Source: Cacajao melanocephalus (taxonomy: Eukaryota; Chordata; Mammalia; Primates; Pitheciidae). Taken from it: a stretch of 64,000 bases of DNA. Positions 1-17,190 of this stretch are shown piece after piece (position 1 is the stretch's first letter; each line of letters begins with the position of its first letter). The position numbers and the translations under genes are program-made. Location of the stretch: positions 27,687 to 91,686 of the forward strand of contig CAUYLG010062797.1 of the NCBI GenBank assembly GCA_963573385.1. Direction: 5' to 3'. Under the pieces are notes generated by a model. That model had not been told where the DNA came from. It saw nothing but the letters and a program-made list of their open reading frames with translations, and ran no database searches.

Positions 1-201
1 ACTTGCAGAAAACTCAAAAAAAAAAAAACCTTTATGCTTCAAAATTATGTTAGCTGTCAGACCTGCCGTAGATCTTGTTATTCAATACATCCATAAGCAG
101 CATATGTGATACAATTTTGTTTTTATTAATATTTGGATAACTACAGGCTTTCTTGGTAATTCAACATATTTTATTTTATCCATTTAAAAAGCAGCATTCT
201 T

Positions 202-655
202 GGCCGGGTGTGTGGCTCACTCCTTTAATTCCAACACTTTGAGAGACCCAGGCAAGAGGATTGCTTGAGGCCAGGAGTTCGAGATCAGCCTAGACAACAC
301 AGTGAGACCCCAGACAAACAAACAACACCAAAAAGGCTGAGTGGACAGGGTGCAGTGGCTCACGCCTGTAATCCCAGAACTTCGGGAAGCTGAGGCAGGC
401 AGATCACCTGAGGTCAGGAGTTCGAGACCAGCCTGACCAACATGGTGAAACCCCGTCTCTACTAAAAATACAAAATTAGCCAGGTGTGGTGGCACATGTC
501 TGGAATCCCAGGTACTCGGGAGGCTGAGACAGGAATTGCTTGAACCCAGGAGGCAGAGGTTGTGGTGAGCCGAGATTACGTCATTGCAATCCAGCCTGGG
601 CAACAAGACCGGAAAAAAAAGGCCAAGTGCAGTGTCTCATGCCTGTAATCCCAGG
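202..655 (+). mobile_element. Alu monomer, AluS-like element and Alu fragment
   Basis: A left-arm-only Alu monomer (about 202-332) is followed by a full-length Alu (about 346-619) with a short A tail, then about 35 bp of the head of a third Alu (620-655). All read in the + direction, starting with GGC-rich heads and containing the internal Pol III B-box-like motif. The first 200 bases are AT-rich and hold nothing I recognise. Confidence 0.85.
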
Positions 656-989
656 TTTCCATTAAGAAAAACATTAATATCTTCTGGATCCGCGCTCTCC
701 TACCCTAAAACCTCTGCACAGCAAATGCAGAAAACTCTTTCTACAGAGAGCTGTGTGGGCTGACTGGCCATGCCATCCTAGACTGGTGTACCCCAGGTCT
801 CCTCTTCAAACATCAACTTGAAACTCTTGCCAGAAATCCAGCATGAAATGCATCTGGGATGGTGGCTCTTGATACAACAGTCCCAGGGGTCTCCATGACA
901 TGAGAACCCTTCGCTTCTGGAGAAGAGACAAGGAAGGAAAGTAGAAGGTCACATTCCAAAGGCATCAGGGCTAAGAATTTTGCATTGAG

Positions 990-1505
<516 letters not shown>

Positions 1506-1739
1506 GAACTTTGCAATGAATATTTTCTGTGGCCCCACTGCATGTTAGGTGCTAGGGCTGTGGGTACAGACACAGGTATAAATCAGACATGGATTCTGCC
1601 CTTAGTAAGCTCACGATTACTGGCACAAATACACAATGACAGTATAAAACAGGAAGTGTTACAACAGCTAGCACATCACAGACAGCATGATGGAAACTCA
1701 GGGAAGATGGGGAGTGGGAGGAAGTCTGAAAAGATTCCT

Positions 1740-1875
1740 GGAGATTCATTGCCTAGTTGCCTAATTTTAAGTTACTTAACTTCTCTGTGTCTCCATTGCT
1801 TCATCTGTAAAATGGGGGTAATTACAGAACCAGCCTCACAAGGGTTGTGAACATTTAATGAGTATGTAAAAAGCA
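1740..1875 (-). repeat. MIR-like ancient SINE
   Basis: The segment has the typical reverse-orientation MIR core (TTAACTTCTCTGTGTCTCC, then ATCTGTAAAATGGGG). Similar short MIR-like pieces occur near 3640-3720 (-), 5985-6120 (+) and 21570-21700 (-). Confidence 0.6.
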
Positions 1876-1882
1876 CACAACA

Positions 1883-2395
<513 letters not shown>

Positions 2396-2466
2396 CAGGA
2401 CACAGAAGCCCCCAAATTGAGCCTCCTTCCTTCAGAGCCAGCAGAAGCTTCTAATCTGTGGGGTTA

Positions 2467-3546
<1,080 letters not shown>

Positions 3547-3849
3547 TCAGTAGTCCATGTGGCCTCAAGTCAAATTTATATACAGTTGGTGGGCGACATA
3601 TTTGAAGAAAACAGTGACAAGTTCAGAAGGCTGGGACCCAGCAACCTTGTATTCAAATCCTAGTTTTACCACTTTCCACTGGTGATCTCGGGCAAGTTAC
3701 CTCCCCTTTACTAAAACATCTGTCATTGGGGAAATGATATTCCAGCTGTCCACCTTAAACAGCTGTTTTCCAGCAAAAACACTTTTCAAACTGTAAAGTG
3801 CTGAAATAGATCCCGATTATGAGTGTTCTATTACATCCCTAACGTTTGA

Positions 3850-4186
<337 letters not shown>

Positions 4187-4344
4187 AAGAGCTGAGTTCT
4201 AATTCTGTCTTTGCCATGAAACTGAATTACCCAGGGGCCTCCCTAGACCTGCTTTGTCTTTGGTGTAATAGGGATGAACACAAATGGGGGGATCGTGGTA
4301 TGAAAGGGCTCTGTGAGCCCTAAGGCATAAAAATCATGAGGTAT

Positions 4345-4740
4345 TGTTACAGGACCAACGGGTGCCTAGACCCGCCCTACAGAGTAACAGACCAGTTACA
4401 CTGAGGCAGCAGGGTTATCAGCAGAAAGAGTTTAATGATGGCAGGGTGCCTAGGAAGAGATGCTAGTAGATCATCAAATCCATCTTTCTGAGGAGTTCCG
4501 GGCTAAGATTTTAAAGGGCATCGTGGAGGGTGGGGGCCTGGAAAATTGGGGTCATTGACCAGTCAGGGTAAGGGGGATGAAACCCTCAGGCTATGGAAAC
4601 TGCAGTCCCCATTGAGTCTGGTTCCGTGAGCTCCTTCAGACCAACCGATGTCAGTAATTACGCTGGTATTGGGACCTGAAAACATATCTCAAAGGGAAAA
4701 CGTTTCAATGTTTAAGTTGTTATCTGTGGAGTTAAGGTGA
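4345..4740 (-). mobile_element. Solo LTR of an endogenous retrovirus (family not assigned)
   Basis: Read on the minus strand, the right part has an ATTAAA-type poly(A) signal (ATTAAACTCTTTCTGC), then a short U5-like tail ending in GTCCTGTAACA, the usual CA end of an LTR. The other end near 4740 is uncertain. There is no retroviral coding sequence. It lies about 110 bp upstream of the CpG island of the RHBDD2-like gene. Confidence 0.5.
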
Positions 4741-4810
4741 CCTAGTGATGAACACTGAGTGCGCTTCAAGCTTAGTTCATTTTCGTTTCTCCCCCTCCTG
4801 TCTTTCCTAA

Positions 4811-5551
<741 letters not shown>

Positions 5552-6203
5552 TAAGGCCCCAAATCCATTCGCTAGCAAACGCACTATTGCTTTCCAAAGA
5601 TAAAGATTTTTCTTCTCCCTCTCCCATTTGACCTACACACCTACGTCTGCTTTAGGCCTGAGCCTCGCTGAAAAACATTTTTCTCTCACCCTCATTACGA
5701 CCATTGGACTTTATCTACAAGCCCCTGTAAGCCCTATAAACGTCCTGCTTTCTTGAGGTTTGGAATTTCTTCTGCTTTTTGATTTTATCTTAATCTTAAC
5801 TGCCATTCCCAGCTCATGGGGGTACCAGGGTGTCTTCTGCCTTTGGAAAGAGGTGTTTGTTTTTCTCTAGGGGAGAGACATTTTACAGACCAATTAAGTA
5901 TGAACATCCATTGCTAAAAGACATTCCCGTGTCTTCCTCATTTTCTCGAGAGGAACGCAGGAAATTTGTATATCTCCTGCTGTTTTGCAAAGCACACACA
6001 CTCATATGTATTAATCTCATTTAGCCCTTTCAACGAACCCATGATGTAGGACCTATTATTGGCCCGTTAACTAGATGAGATGGAGGCTTCATGCAGAGAA
6101 TCTCAGAACTGTTGTGTCATACAATTGAGATAGGAATCTAGATTTTTCTTTTTATTGTGTGATGTTTTGGAACTAGAGCCTTAATCATGCAGAATTGCTT
6201 TTA

Positions 6204-6540
<337 letters not shown>

Positions 6541-6754
6541 AAATTTCAGTTTTGGAAATACGTATATAATGAAGTACTCTTCAGATAATGAAGCCTCTGG
6601 AGATGGCCAGGCTGAGGTATTTGGCTCCATAGCCTGCTTCCCTACTCAAATCTAAAACTGTTCCCCCACCCTATGTATGCACAGCACCACCTCACAGACA
6701 GAAACAAAATACCAACCTAACCTTAACCTTTCACTTTCTTTTCTTCTTTTTAAA

Positions 6755-6870
6755 TATGACAGGGTCTCACCATGTTGGTCAGGCTGGTCTTGAACTCCCG
6801 ACCTCAGGTGATCCGCCTGCCTTGGCCTCCAAAGTGCTTGGATTACAGGCGTGAGCCACCGCACCCGGCC
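6755..6870 (-). mobile_element. Alu fragment, minus strand
   Basis: Only the Alu left arm is present, from ATGACAGGGTCTCACC to GCACCCGGCC. Confidence 0.8.
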
Positions 6871-7154
6871 AACCTTTCACCATCTGAGTTCACTTCCCTG
6901 AGTGTGGGTTTCATGGACATGTGAGCATTAGAGACGTAAGGGACCTCGGAAGGCCTCAATCTAACTCTGTTACTTTACAATGAGGGAACTGATGATTAAA
7001 CTCAGCCAGCTGGGATGTAATAGAGCGGAGATTCCACTCCAAGTCTTTAGACCCCCCAAGTCCAATATTACCATCAATTCACTGGTTGTCCTCCTTCAGT
7101 TTAGTAGTGTTTTGGGCTGTAGGGACATAAAAGTACTTCAGAAGTAACCACTTC

Positions 7155-8223
<1,069 letters not shown>

Positions 8224-8828
8224 CTTTTTTTAAAAGGAAAAAAGGGTTCTTTGCTGTCTTTATTACCTATAAAGCATCACTCCAACGGTAAGACTGGATA
8301 AGCACTTTCTAGGAAGACTTCTAATTTCTACATCTTTATTGTTAATGATAGTGTTATAATTCTTAAAGCTGCAAAATAATTCCTCGTCCCTTTTTTCTTC
8401 CTCTGAACAGACACTATGGAAGGAGGGGTCAGGATTACAGCAGAGGAGCCTGGCACACAGAGTGTTAAGTGACACCCACTCAATCCGCCCTGAAGCTGTT
8501 ACACTTAATTAACCCTCAAACTGCCCAGTGAGGTAGGTCAGTATGAAAACCTAAAAAAGGATTACAAAGCACTTGACAAATTCAGAAACCACCCCCTACG
8601 GGAAAGCATTATTTTTAACTCCTGGAAGTTAGTTACCACTAAGAGTTGCTCCACGTCTGGGGAAGAGCAGAGATTAGATATTCATGCCTCTCCTTTGAGC
8701 CTCTGGATCCTTCATTGTTGAGGGCACTGCTTATATTGCTCCTGCTTCGGTCTAGCTGGCTCTCACTTCTCTGTCACTGGGGCTCTCTGCCTTCCCTAGG
8801 TGCCTTCTCACCTGGCTTCCCTCTTTAG

Positions 8829-9290
<462 letters not shown>

Positions 9291-9365
9291 TAGAAAGATG
9301 CATGTCAAAGGGTGAACCAGGCTGGAGGTTCTGGGGTGTCAAATAGATAGAGTCGGGTTGATTTT

Positions 9366-9725
<360 letters not shown>

Positions 9726-10081
9726 TGAATGATGTATTAGGGGCTCTAGATTTTGTTGTTTCCTTTACAAAGTGTTGACTTTGTTCGGATAGTTAACTAC
9801 TTGAAGATTAGCTTGAAACTTGAGGGTTGTTTCTAAGCTCTTTCTGGGAGAGTCTGGCATAGCCTTTATTAACAGGCTGAATCTTTGTGGTTGCCGAATC
9901 AGTGGTGAGTCAGTTGACCAGGATGCCACCAAGTCGCTGGGGATGGTGACAGAGTATGGGGGAAGCACATCCAAAGAGGCTCACATGAAGCTCACCTGGT
10001 TGCATTGACGCAGGTGCCTTCAATTTGGGATAAAAGGACAAGAGGTATCAGTCCCTCAGGAGGACATTGAGACAGCCTCCA

Positions 10082-10533
10082 ACCCCATCCACCACACCAG
10101 CAGACACCCCATCCACCACACCAGCAGACACCCCATCCACCACACCAACAGAGACCCCATCCACCACACCAACAGAGACCCCATCCACCACACCAGCAGG
10201 CACCCCATCCACCACACCAGCAGGCACCCTATCCACCACACCAGCAGACACCCCATCCACCACACCAGCAGAGACCCATCCACCACACCAGCAGACACCC
10301 CATCCACCACACCAGCAGACACCCCATCCACCACACCAGCAGACACCCCATCCACACCAGCAGACACCCCATCCACCACACCAGCAGACACCCCATCCAC
10401 CACACCAGCAGACACCCCATCCACCACACCAGCAGACACCCCATCCACCACACCAGCAGAGACCCATCCACCACACCAGCAGAGACCCATCCACCACACC
10501 AGCAGAGACCTCATCCACCACACCAGCAGAGGT
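10082..10533 (+). repeat. 24-bp minisatellite, about 20 copies
   Basis: Tandem repeat with the unit CACCCCATCCACCACACCAG plus CAGA. Most units are 24 bp. Two or three are 23 bp because a C is lost (GAGACCCATCC), and one is 21 bp (CCCCATCCACACCAG). Early units carry AACAGAG and GCAGGC variants and later ones GCAGAC. The open frames through it (Thr/Pro/Ser-rich on +, Trp/Cys/Gly-rich on -) arise from the repeat. It lies in intron 2 of the RHBDD2-like gene. Confidence 0.95.
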
Positions 10534-10746
10534 GTGTGCTGGCCTCTGGCTGTAGCGGCTAGAAGGGTGAGGTGATGGCACAGGTGCATGTAGGAGGAGG
10601 TACAGCATTAACACCCCCTGATGCTGGGCACATTAATTCCCAGTGAGGTACAGTGGATAGAAAGCTTTGGCTCTGGGTTTCCTCTGAGCTGCAAGCTCCA
10701 GCCAGAGTGTGCAGTGTGCTAAGCATGAAGGCCTCTGTAGAGTTAG

Positions 10747-10980
<234 letters not shown>

Positions 10981-11030
10981 TAAGTGACAGAACTCTTAAA
11001 TGCTGTTAATTCTTAGTCTGTTTTTTCCTG

Positions 11031-11326
11031 GTTTTTTTTTTTGAAGACACGGTCTTGCCCTGTTGCCCAGTCTGGAGTGCATTGGTGTGATCACAGCTCG
11101 ATACAGCCTCACATTCAAGGACTCAAGTGATCCTCCCACCTCAGCCTCCCAAGTAGCTGAGAGTACAGGCACATACCACCACGCCTGGCTAACTTTCAAT
11201 TTTTTTGAAAGTTAGGGACAGGGTCTCACTGTGTTGCCCAGTCTGGTCTTAAACTCCTGGTCTCAAGCAATCCTTCCTTGATATCTCAAAGTACTAGGAT
11301 TACAGGTGTGAGCCACTGAGCCTGGT
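11031..11326 (-). mobile_element. Alu element, minus strand
   Basis: Diverged Alu just downstream of the last RHBDD2-like exon, from TTTTTTTTTTGAAGACACGG to GAGCCACTGAGCCTGG. Confidence 0.8.
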
Positions 11327-11642
11327 ATGACATTATGAAGGCAACTCCCAGGCATGTAGAGGGTGTGGCTGGTTTGTTGCCATGAGTAATAAAGAAATGT
11401 GGTGCAGCAGATTGGAAAATCATCCACAGATGTCTCTGAGCATTCTGGATTCTACACAACTGCTTCTGAAACAGCAACTGAGCAGGAAAGGGAAGGCATT
11501 TGAGGACGTTTAACGTGTGATCCTGGGTGACTTCTAGACAGGCTGGGCAGGAGGGCCCCTATCTGATTGACAGTAGACACATACCTGCTGCAGGTCAGCC
11601 TGGGCTGTGACACGCAGTAGCCCTGATAAGAAGTGCAGACAG

Positions 11643-12047
<405 letters not shown>

Positions 12048-12307
12048 TCACTCCTTCATTTTATAGAGGAGGCCCAGAGAGGACAGGGTCTTTCTCACCC
12101 ACGAGTCCCCTGTGTTTCTAGGTAACAGAGTCAGCAGAAGGGCCGCCTGGAAGTGTGTCCCTGCTTAGGAGGCCCCCTCCCTCCCTCTCCCCTGTTCCCA
12201 GTGCCTCCTGCCTCTGAGTTCGTCACTGGCTTCTGTCCGTGCCAAGACTTCACAATGTAGGAGGTTTTCTTCCGTGGTCCTCCCCAAAAAAAGGAGCTCA
12301 CTGGGAA

Positions 12308-12870
12308 AGGTGTGTTTGTCCATTTTTGTATTGCTGTCAAGAAGTACCTGAGGCTGGGTCATTTATAAGAAAAGGTTTATTTGGCTCACCGTTCTGTAGG
12401 CTACACAAGAAGCATGGCGCCTGCATCTGCTTCCGGTGCGGCCTCAGGCAGCTTCCAATCGTAGGGGAAGGGGAGGGAGCACCTCAAGCTGAGAGATAGA
12501 GGGAGGTGCTGGGCTTTTCAACACCCAGCAATCACATAAACTCAGAGGGATAACTCACTCCTTCCTGTGGGGAGGAAGCCAACCCGCTCATGCAAGATCT
12601 ACCCCCCACCCAAACGCCTCCCCCTCAGCCCCAGCTCCAACACTGGAACACTGGGGATCACATTTGGGTTTTTTCTGAAACAGAGTCTCACTGTGTGGCC
12701 CAGGCTGGAGTGCAGTGGCATGATCTCGGCTCACTACAACCACTGCCTCCTGGGTGCAAGCAATTCTCCTGCCTCAGCCTCCTGAGTAGTTGGGATTACA
12801 GGCACCCGCCACTGCTCCCAGCCAGGCATCATATTTCAGCATGTGATTTGAAGTAGAGGAAACGTCCAAA
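12308..12870 (-). mobile_element. MST-type MaLR LTR split by an Alu
   Basis: The left piece (12308-12665) and a short right piece (about 12826-12870) match a MaLR (MST class) LTR in reverse, with landmarks TGAGGCTGGGTCATTTATAA, AGCATGGCGCCTGCATC and ACACTGGGGATCACA. A truncated minus-strand Alu (about 12668-12825) is inserted. No coding sequence remains. Confidence 0.65.
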
Positions 12871-13044
12871 CTGTATCAGAAGGCAGAGTGCTTGGTCAGT
12901 GGCCCTTTTTGGCCCTCCACCAGCTGTGGAGTCAGTTTTCTCCTGCACACTGGCCTGGATGTGGGGGTTTTTGTTGAATTGGAAGCTGCCCCTCAGAGCT
13001 TCTTCCAGGAGGTGCTCTCAGCTGTCACCAGCTCAGAGCCCTAG

Positions 13045-13350
<306 letters not shown>

Positions 13351-13869
13351 CCCTCTGACTTTTTTCTAAAAGGCCAGGAGGGCTGCTGGAAAAACAGAAA
13401 TGTGGACTCACCGCATTGTTGCTTCAGGCAAGTAACTCCTGGGGTCTCACTGTGGGGGAAACTGTCAGTTTAGGACTAGGTGTTTTGTGTTTTTTAATCA
13501 TTCTCATTGACTCATGAGAACTGCCTGTCATCAAGGAATCCCCTCTGTCATAGCTGATGGTGGTCACCAGCTGTACCTCACATACCCCTAGTGACAAGTG
13601 CTCACTCTCCAAGACTGCTCCTGATGAGAAAGTTCTTCCCTGTGACAGGCAGATCTGGGGTTTGAGAGGAAGATGGCATGCCTTCTGTGTTTCCCAAATG
13701 GCATGGAGTCCAATCCCTCAGGTCCGGGGCCTGTTGCTGACACTTAGAACATTGTATTTCGGGGAGCCTGACAGTGGGTATCTAGCCATGTCACCACACA
13801 CATGTTTATTTTGGCTGCGAGATGGCCGTTTGGACAGCTTGTCTCCTCAGAGGCTCTTGTTGATAAAGA

Positions 13870-14349
13870 AATTTTTTTTTTTTTGAGACAAGGTCTTGCT
13901 CTGTTGCCTAGGCTGGAGTGTAGTGGCACAATCATAACTCACTGCAGCCTTGAATTTCTAGGCTAAAGGAGTCCTCCTACCCAGCCTCTTAAGTACCTGG
14001 GACTAGAGGCACATGCCACTAGGCTTGGCTAATTTTTTTTAAAAAAGTTTTTTTGTTTTATTTTGAGATAGAGTCTCCCTCTGTCACCAGAGTGCAGTGG
14101 CATGATTTCGGCTCACTGCAACCTCCGTCTCCCGGGTTCAAGCAATTCTGCCTCAGCCTTCCAAATAGCTAGGATTACAGGTGCCTGCCACCACGCCTGG
14201 TTAATTTTTTTTTTTTTTTTTTAATTTTTATAGATACAGGGTTTCACCATGTTGACCAGGCTGGTCTCGAACTCCTGACCTCAGGTGATACACCCACCTC
14301 GGCCTCCCAAAGTGCTGGGATTGCAGGTGTAAGCCACCACGCCTGGCCT
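13870..14349 (-). mobile_element. Two minus-strand Alu elements
   Basis: An Alu right arm (about 13870-14047) ending in GGCTAATTTTTTTT abuts a second, nearly full-length Alu (about 14050-14349). Confidence 0.8.
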
Positions 14350-14472
14350 GAATCCCTTCTCTTTGGGCAGAATTGTCAAGCCAGCCACACAGGCACTGAT
14401 GGGTATGACCTGGTCCTGACTCTCCATCTGGTTTGGGAGCTGCCGTGAGCAGGTTACTGGCAGGCCCAGTGT

Positions 14473-14712
14473 CCTTTTTTTTTTTTTTTGAGACTGAGTC
14501 TCAGTCTGTCACCCAGGCTAGAGTCCAGTGGCATAATCTCAGCTCACTGTGACCTCCACCTCCCGTGATCGAACAATTCTCTGTTTTAGCCTCCTGAGTA
14601 ACTGGGATTACAGCTGCCTACCACCAGCTAATTTTTGTATTTTTAGTAGAGATGGGGTTTCACCATCTTGGCCAGGTTGGTCTGGAACACCTGACCTTGT
14701 GATTTGTTTGGC
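14473..14712 (-). mobile_element. Truncated Alu, minus strand
   Basis: Starts at a 15-base T tract and stops near GATTTGTTTGGC, exactly where the neighbouring LTR begins, so its head is missing. Confidence 0.8.
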
Positions 14713-15787
14713 TGTTGGGCCGCACAGGGTCGTGGGGTGTCCCTTACGCTGTGCTGAGGTGCAGGATCCAAGAAGTAAAGAGACAGGACACTGAAGAACT
14801 GGTAAAGAGCAGCTGGACTTAGAGGGCCACGTCACCTGTGAGCGGAGATCAGCAAGAGCCCCAAATGCCGAGAAGCATCTGTATTTATTAGGTACAAGCA
14901 GGGGGCAGGGTCGTGAGTAAGGTCATCATCTATAGGCTTAGTAATAGGGCATACATAATCACATGAGTCACAAGTGAGGGGGCCACCCCATTATGTCACT
15001 TGGGCAGAGAGTTGGGTCCTGTGCAGTAGGGGGCCGTGCCGTACGCAGTAGTAGAGGGTCATGTACAGAAAAGGGGTCCACCCGCATTAGGTCACCGAGG
15101 CAAGGAGGTGGGCTGTGTGCAACAGGTGTTGTGTGCAACACTTCTTATCTAGGGGCTGGAGACTTCAAAGGATTTCTAATAGAAGGATACTGTAAGCCAA
15201 TGCAGTGGGAGCTGACAGACTTGTGCTCTTCTCTAAGATATTTTATGGGAGGATGATTTGAGCCAGCACAGAAGTGAGAAAAGGCTGACAGGGTGTACAG
15301 CAGCCATGCCGGGTCACATCGGAGGGGTTCTCCCTCGGTTATTTCCAGGATCTCAGGCCTGAGGCCGACTTCCCACAGGAACTGGATGGAAGGTGCTACA
15401 ACTCCTTTATCAGGAGAGGTAATTGCTCCAAGCCTGCCATACAGTGTATGCCCTTTCAGGCAGGGACACCACCACCTGGGTCTTTGGTTCTTGTCCTGGT
15501 CTGGCTGTTTTCCCATGTACTGCTTCTGTTCTGTGACTGCTCTAGGCATTCCTCCTACTACAAACTACTATATGGTTATATGGAAGAATTCTATAAATCA
15601 GCACTAAGTGTGTCAGTACAGCTCCGACTACAATACCTATATGATTATATAGAAAGATTATATGGGACTAAGTATGATTAGATATAAAGCTAGATATAGC
15701 AAGCAGTGAGTTATGCTTCAGGCACTAACTGTGCCTGGGGTCTGCACAGTTCTCCTTCCTCGGTGACCCTGGGTGGTGTTACCCACA
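14713..15787 (-). mobile_element. Solo LTR, about 1.07 kb, possibly HERV-K/HML class
   Basis: On the minus strand the element starts TGTGGGTAACACC and ends CGGCCCAACA, the TG...CA ends of an LTR. Near its 3' end is an AATAAA poly(A) signal followed by about 170 bp of U5-like sequence with a TCTCTTTACTTC stretch, as in HML-class LTRs. No gag, pol or env sequence is present. A 134-residue open frame on the minus strand (15145-15549) is LTR sequence with no recognised domain. It is flanked on both sides by partial Alus. Confidence 0.55.
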
Positions 15788-15968
15788 TCCTGAGTAGCTG
15801 AGACTACAGGCATGTGCCACCACACCAAGCTAATTTTTGTATTTTTAGTAGAGATGAAGTTTCACTATATGTCGGCCAGGCTGGTCTCGAATTCCTGACC
15901 TCAGGTTATCTACCTGCCTAGGCCTCCCAAAGTGCTAGGATTACAGACATAAGCCACCGCACCTGGCT
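15788..15968 (-). mobile_element. Alu 5' part, minus strand
   Basis: Begins abruptly in the Alu right arm (TCCTGAGTAGCTGAGACTAC) at the LTR edge and runs through the intact left arm to GCACCTGGC. Confidence 0.8.
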
Positions 15969-16511
15969 GTGGTTAATATATTTAAAGTGCTTAGCATTGC
16001 ACCTCAAACAACATTCTAAGCATTCTCTCAGCATTTGCTGCTACGATAGTTATTGTTGTTATTGTTAGGGTGCCGCTGTTTTCAGAATGCTTCACGTGGT
16101 GCCTGGCCCATGAGTGAACCTCGATCCACCTGCAGTTGGCATATGGAAAGAACATCCTGGTGCATTTCTCTTTCCATCTTAGAAATCATTCTTTTGTCGT
16201 GACACTGTCTTTTCCTTTTCCTTCCTTCACTGCTCTTAACTTCCTACTTTATGCTGTACATTCTTGAAGAAAACATTCTGGTACCTGGCGGTTATAAATC
16301 CTTGGAGACGTGTGGAAGTGTTTTAGGTAGTAAAGGGCAGTGGCCATTTTCTCACTTTGTGCCCCTGTCCTGGCCTTAAGCTGTTGGACATTCTTTAGGC
16401 AGGGACATCTACTTATTTGCTGTACTTCACACATGCTGCCTAAGGATATCAATTAGAATTTCTTGCCTAAGAAAAATGCCCAATGATCATTAAGGCCACT
16501 CATGTTGATTG

Positions 16512-16696
<185 letters not shown>

Positions 16697-17047
16697 ATTG
16701 TCTGCATTTTAAGAGCTTGACTCTGCTGCTCCTTTTGAGACATCCTGGGCAGTGATTCTGTCCTTCTGGGACACTCTGGGTGTTTCTACTTGTATTCAGA
16801 ATGGCTGGCTTAAAAGTCTTCATTTGAATATTCTGTATCCTGAATGCTCTTAGTTGTCAGTAAAACTATGCCTGCCTACGCACTCTTCTATTTCTGATTT
16901 ATAAATAGGTTCAGCTGCCTAACAATTACACATACTCTATTTTGCACGTGCACATTACTTAAGGAGACATTTAGAGGGTAGATGGCTTTTATTCCTATGA
17001 AGTTATCTGGAAATCATCTTCTTAACTACCTTTTTTTTCTCCAAAGT

Positions 17048-17190
17048 GGGCATATTTTGAAGGATTTGTGATGAGACATTTGGTCTGTGAAGCCCAAGAC
17101 ACAATCTCCAACATGCACAGGAAATCCAGTATCAAATTTCTAACAGATCTTCAGAGACAGGCCCAGGACTGGCTTGAGCGTGTCAGAGAG
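17048..17190 (+). other. Exon-like open segment of unknown origin
   Basis: After a long pyrimidine tract and CCAAAG comes 143 bp with one continuous reading frame, beginning WAYFEGFVMRHL and ending DWLERVRE, then GTGTGC, which could serve as a donor. The peptide has normal amino-acid composition and looks amphipathic. I do not recognise a family, and its frame does not fit the RHBDD2-like exon 3 donor. It may be an isolated exon, a fragment of an old pseudogene, or chance. The unique region continues to about 17.9 kb. Confidence 0.25.

Noticed and set aside
10082..10533. Repeat-spacer look of a CRISPR array
   Set aside because: The units abut directly with no unique spacers, and the genome is primate. 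It is a minisatellite.
10048..10614. Open frames of 160-190 codons on both strands, Thr/Pro- or Trp/Cys/Gly-rich
   Set aside because: They are translations of the 24-bp minisatellite. The period is divisible by 3, so several frames stay open; no splice or promoter context supports coding.
15145..15549. 134-codon open frame on the minus strand
   Set aside because: It lies wholly inside a solo LTR and has no recognised domain, so it is probably chance.
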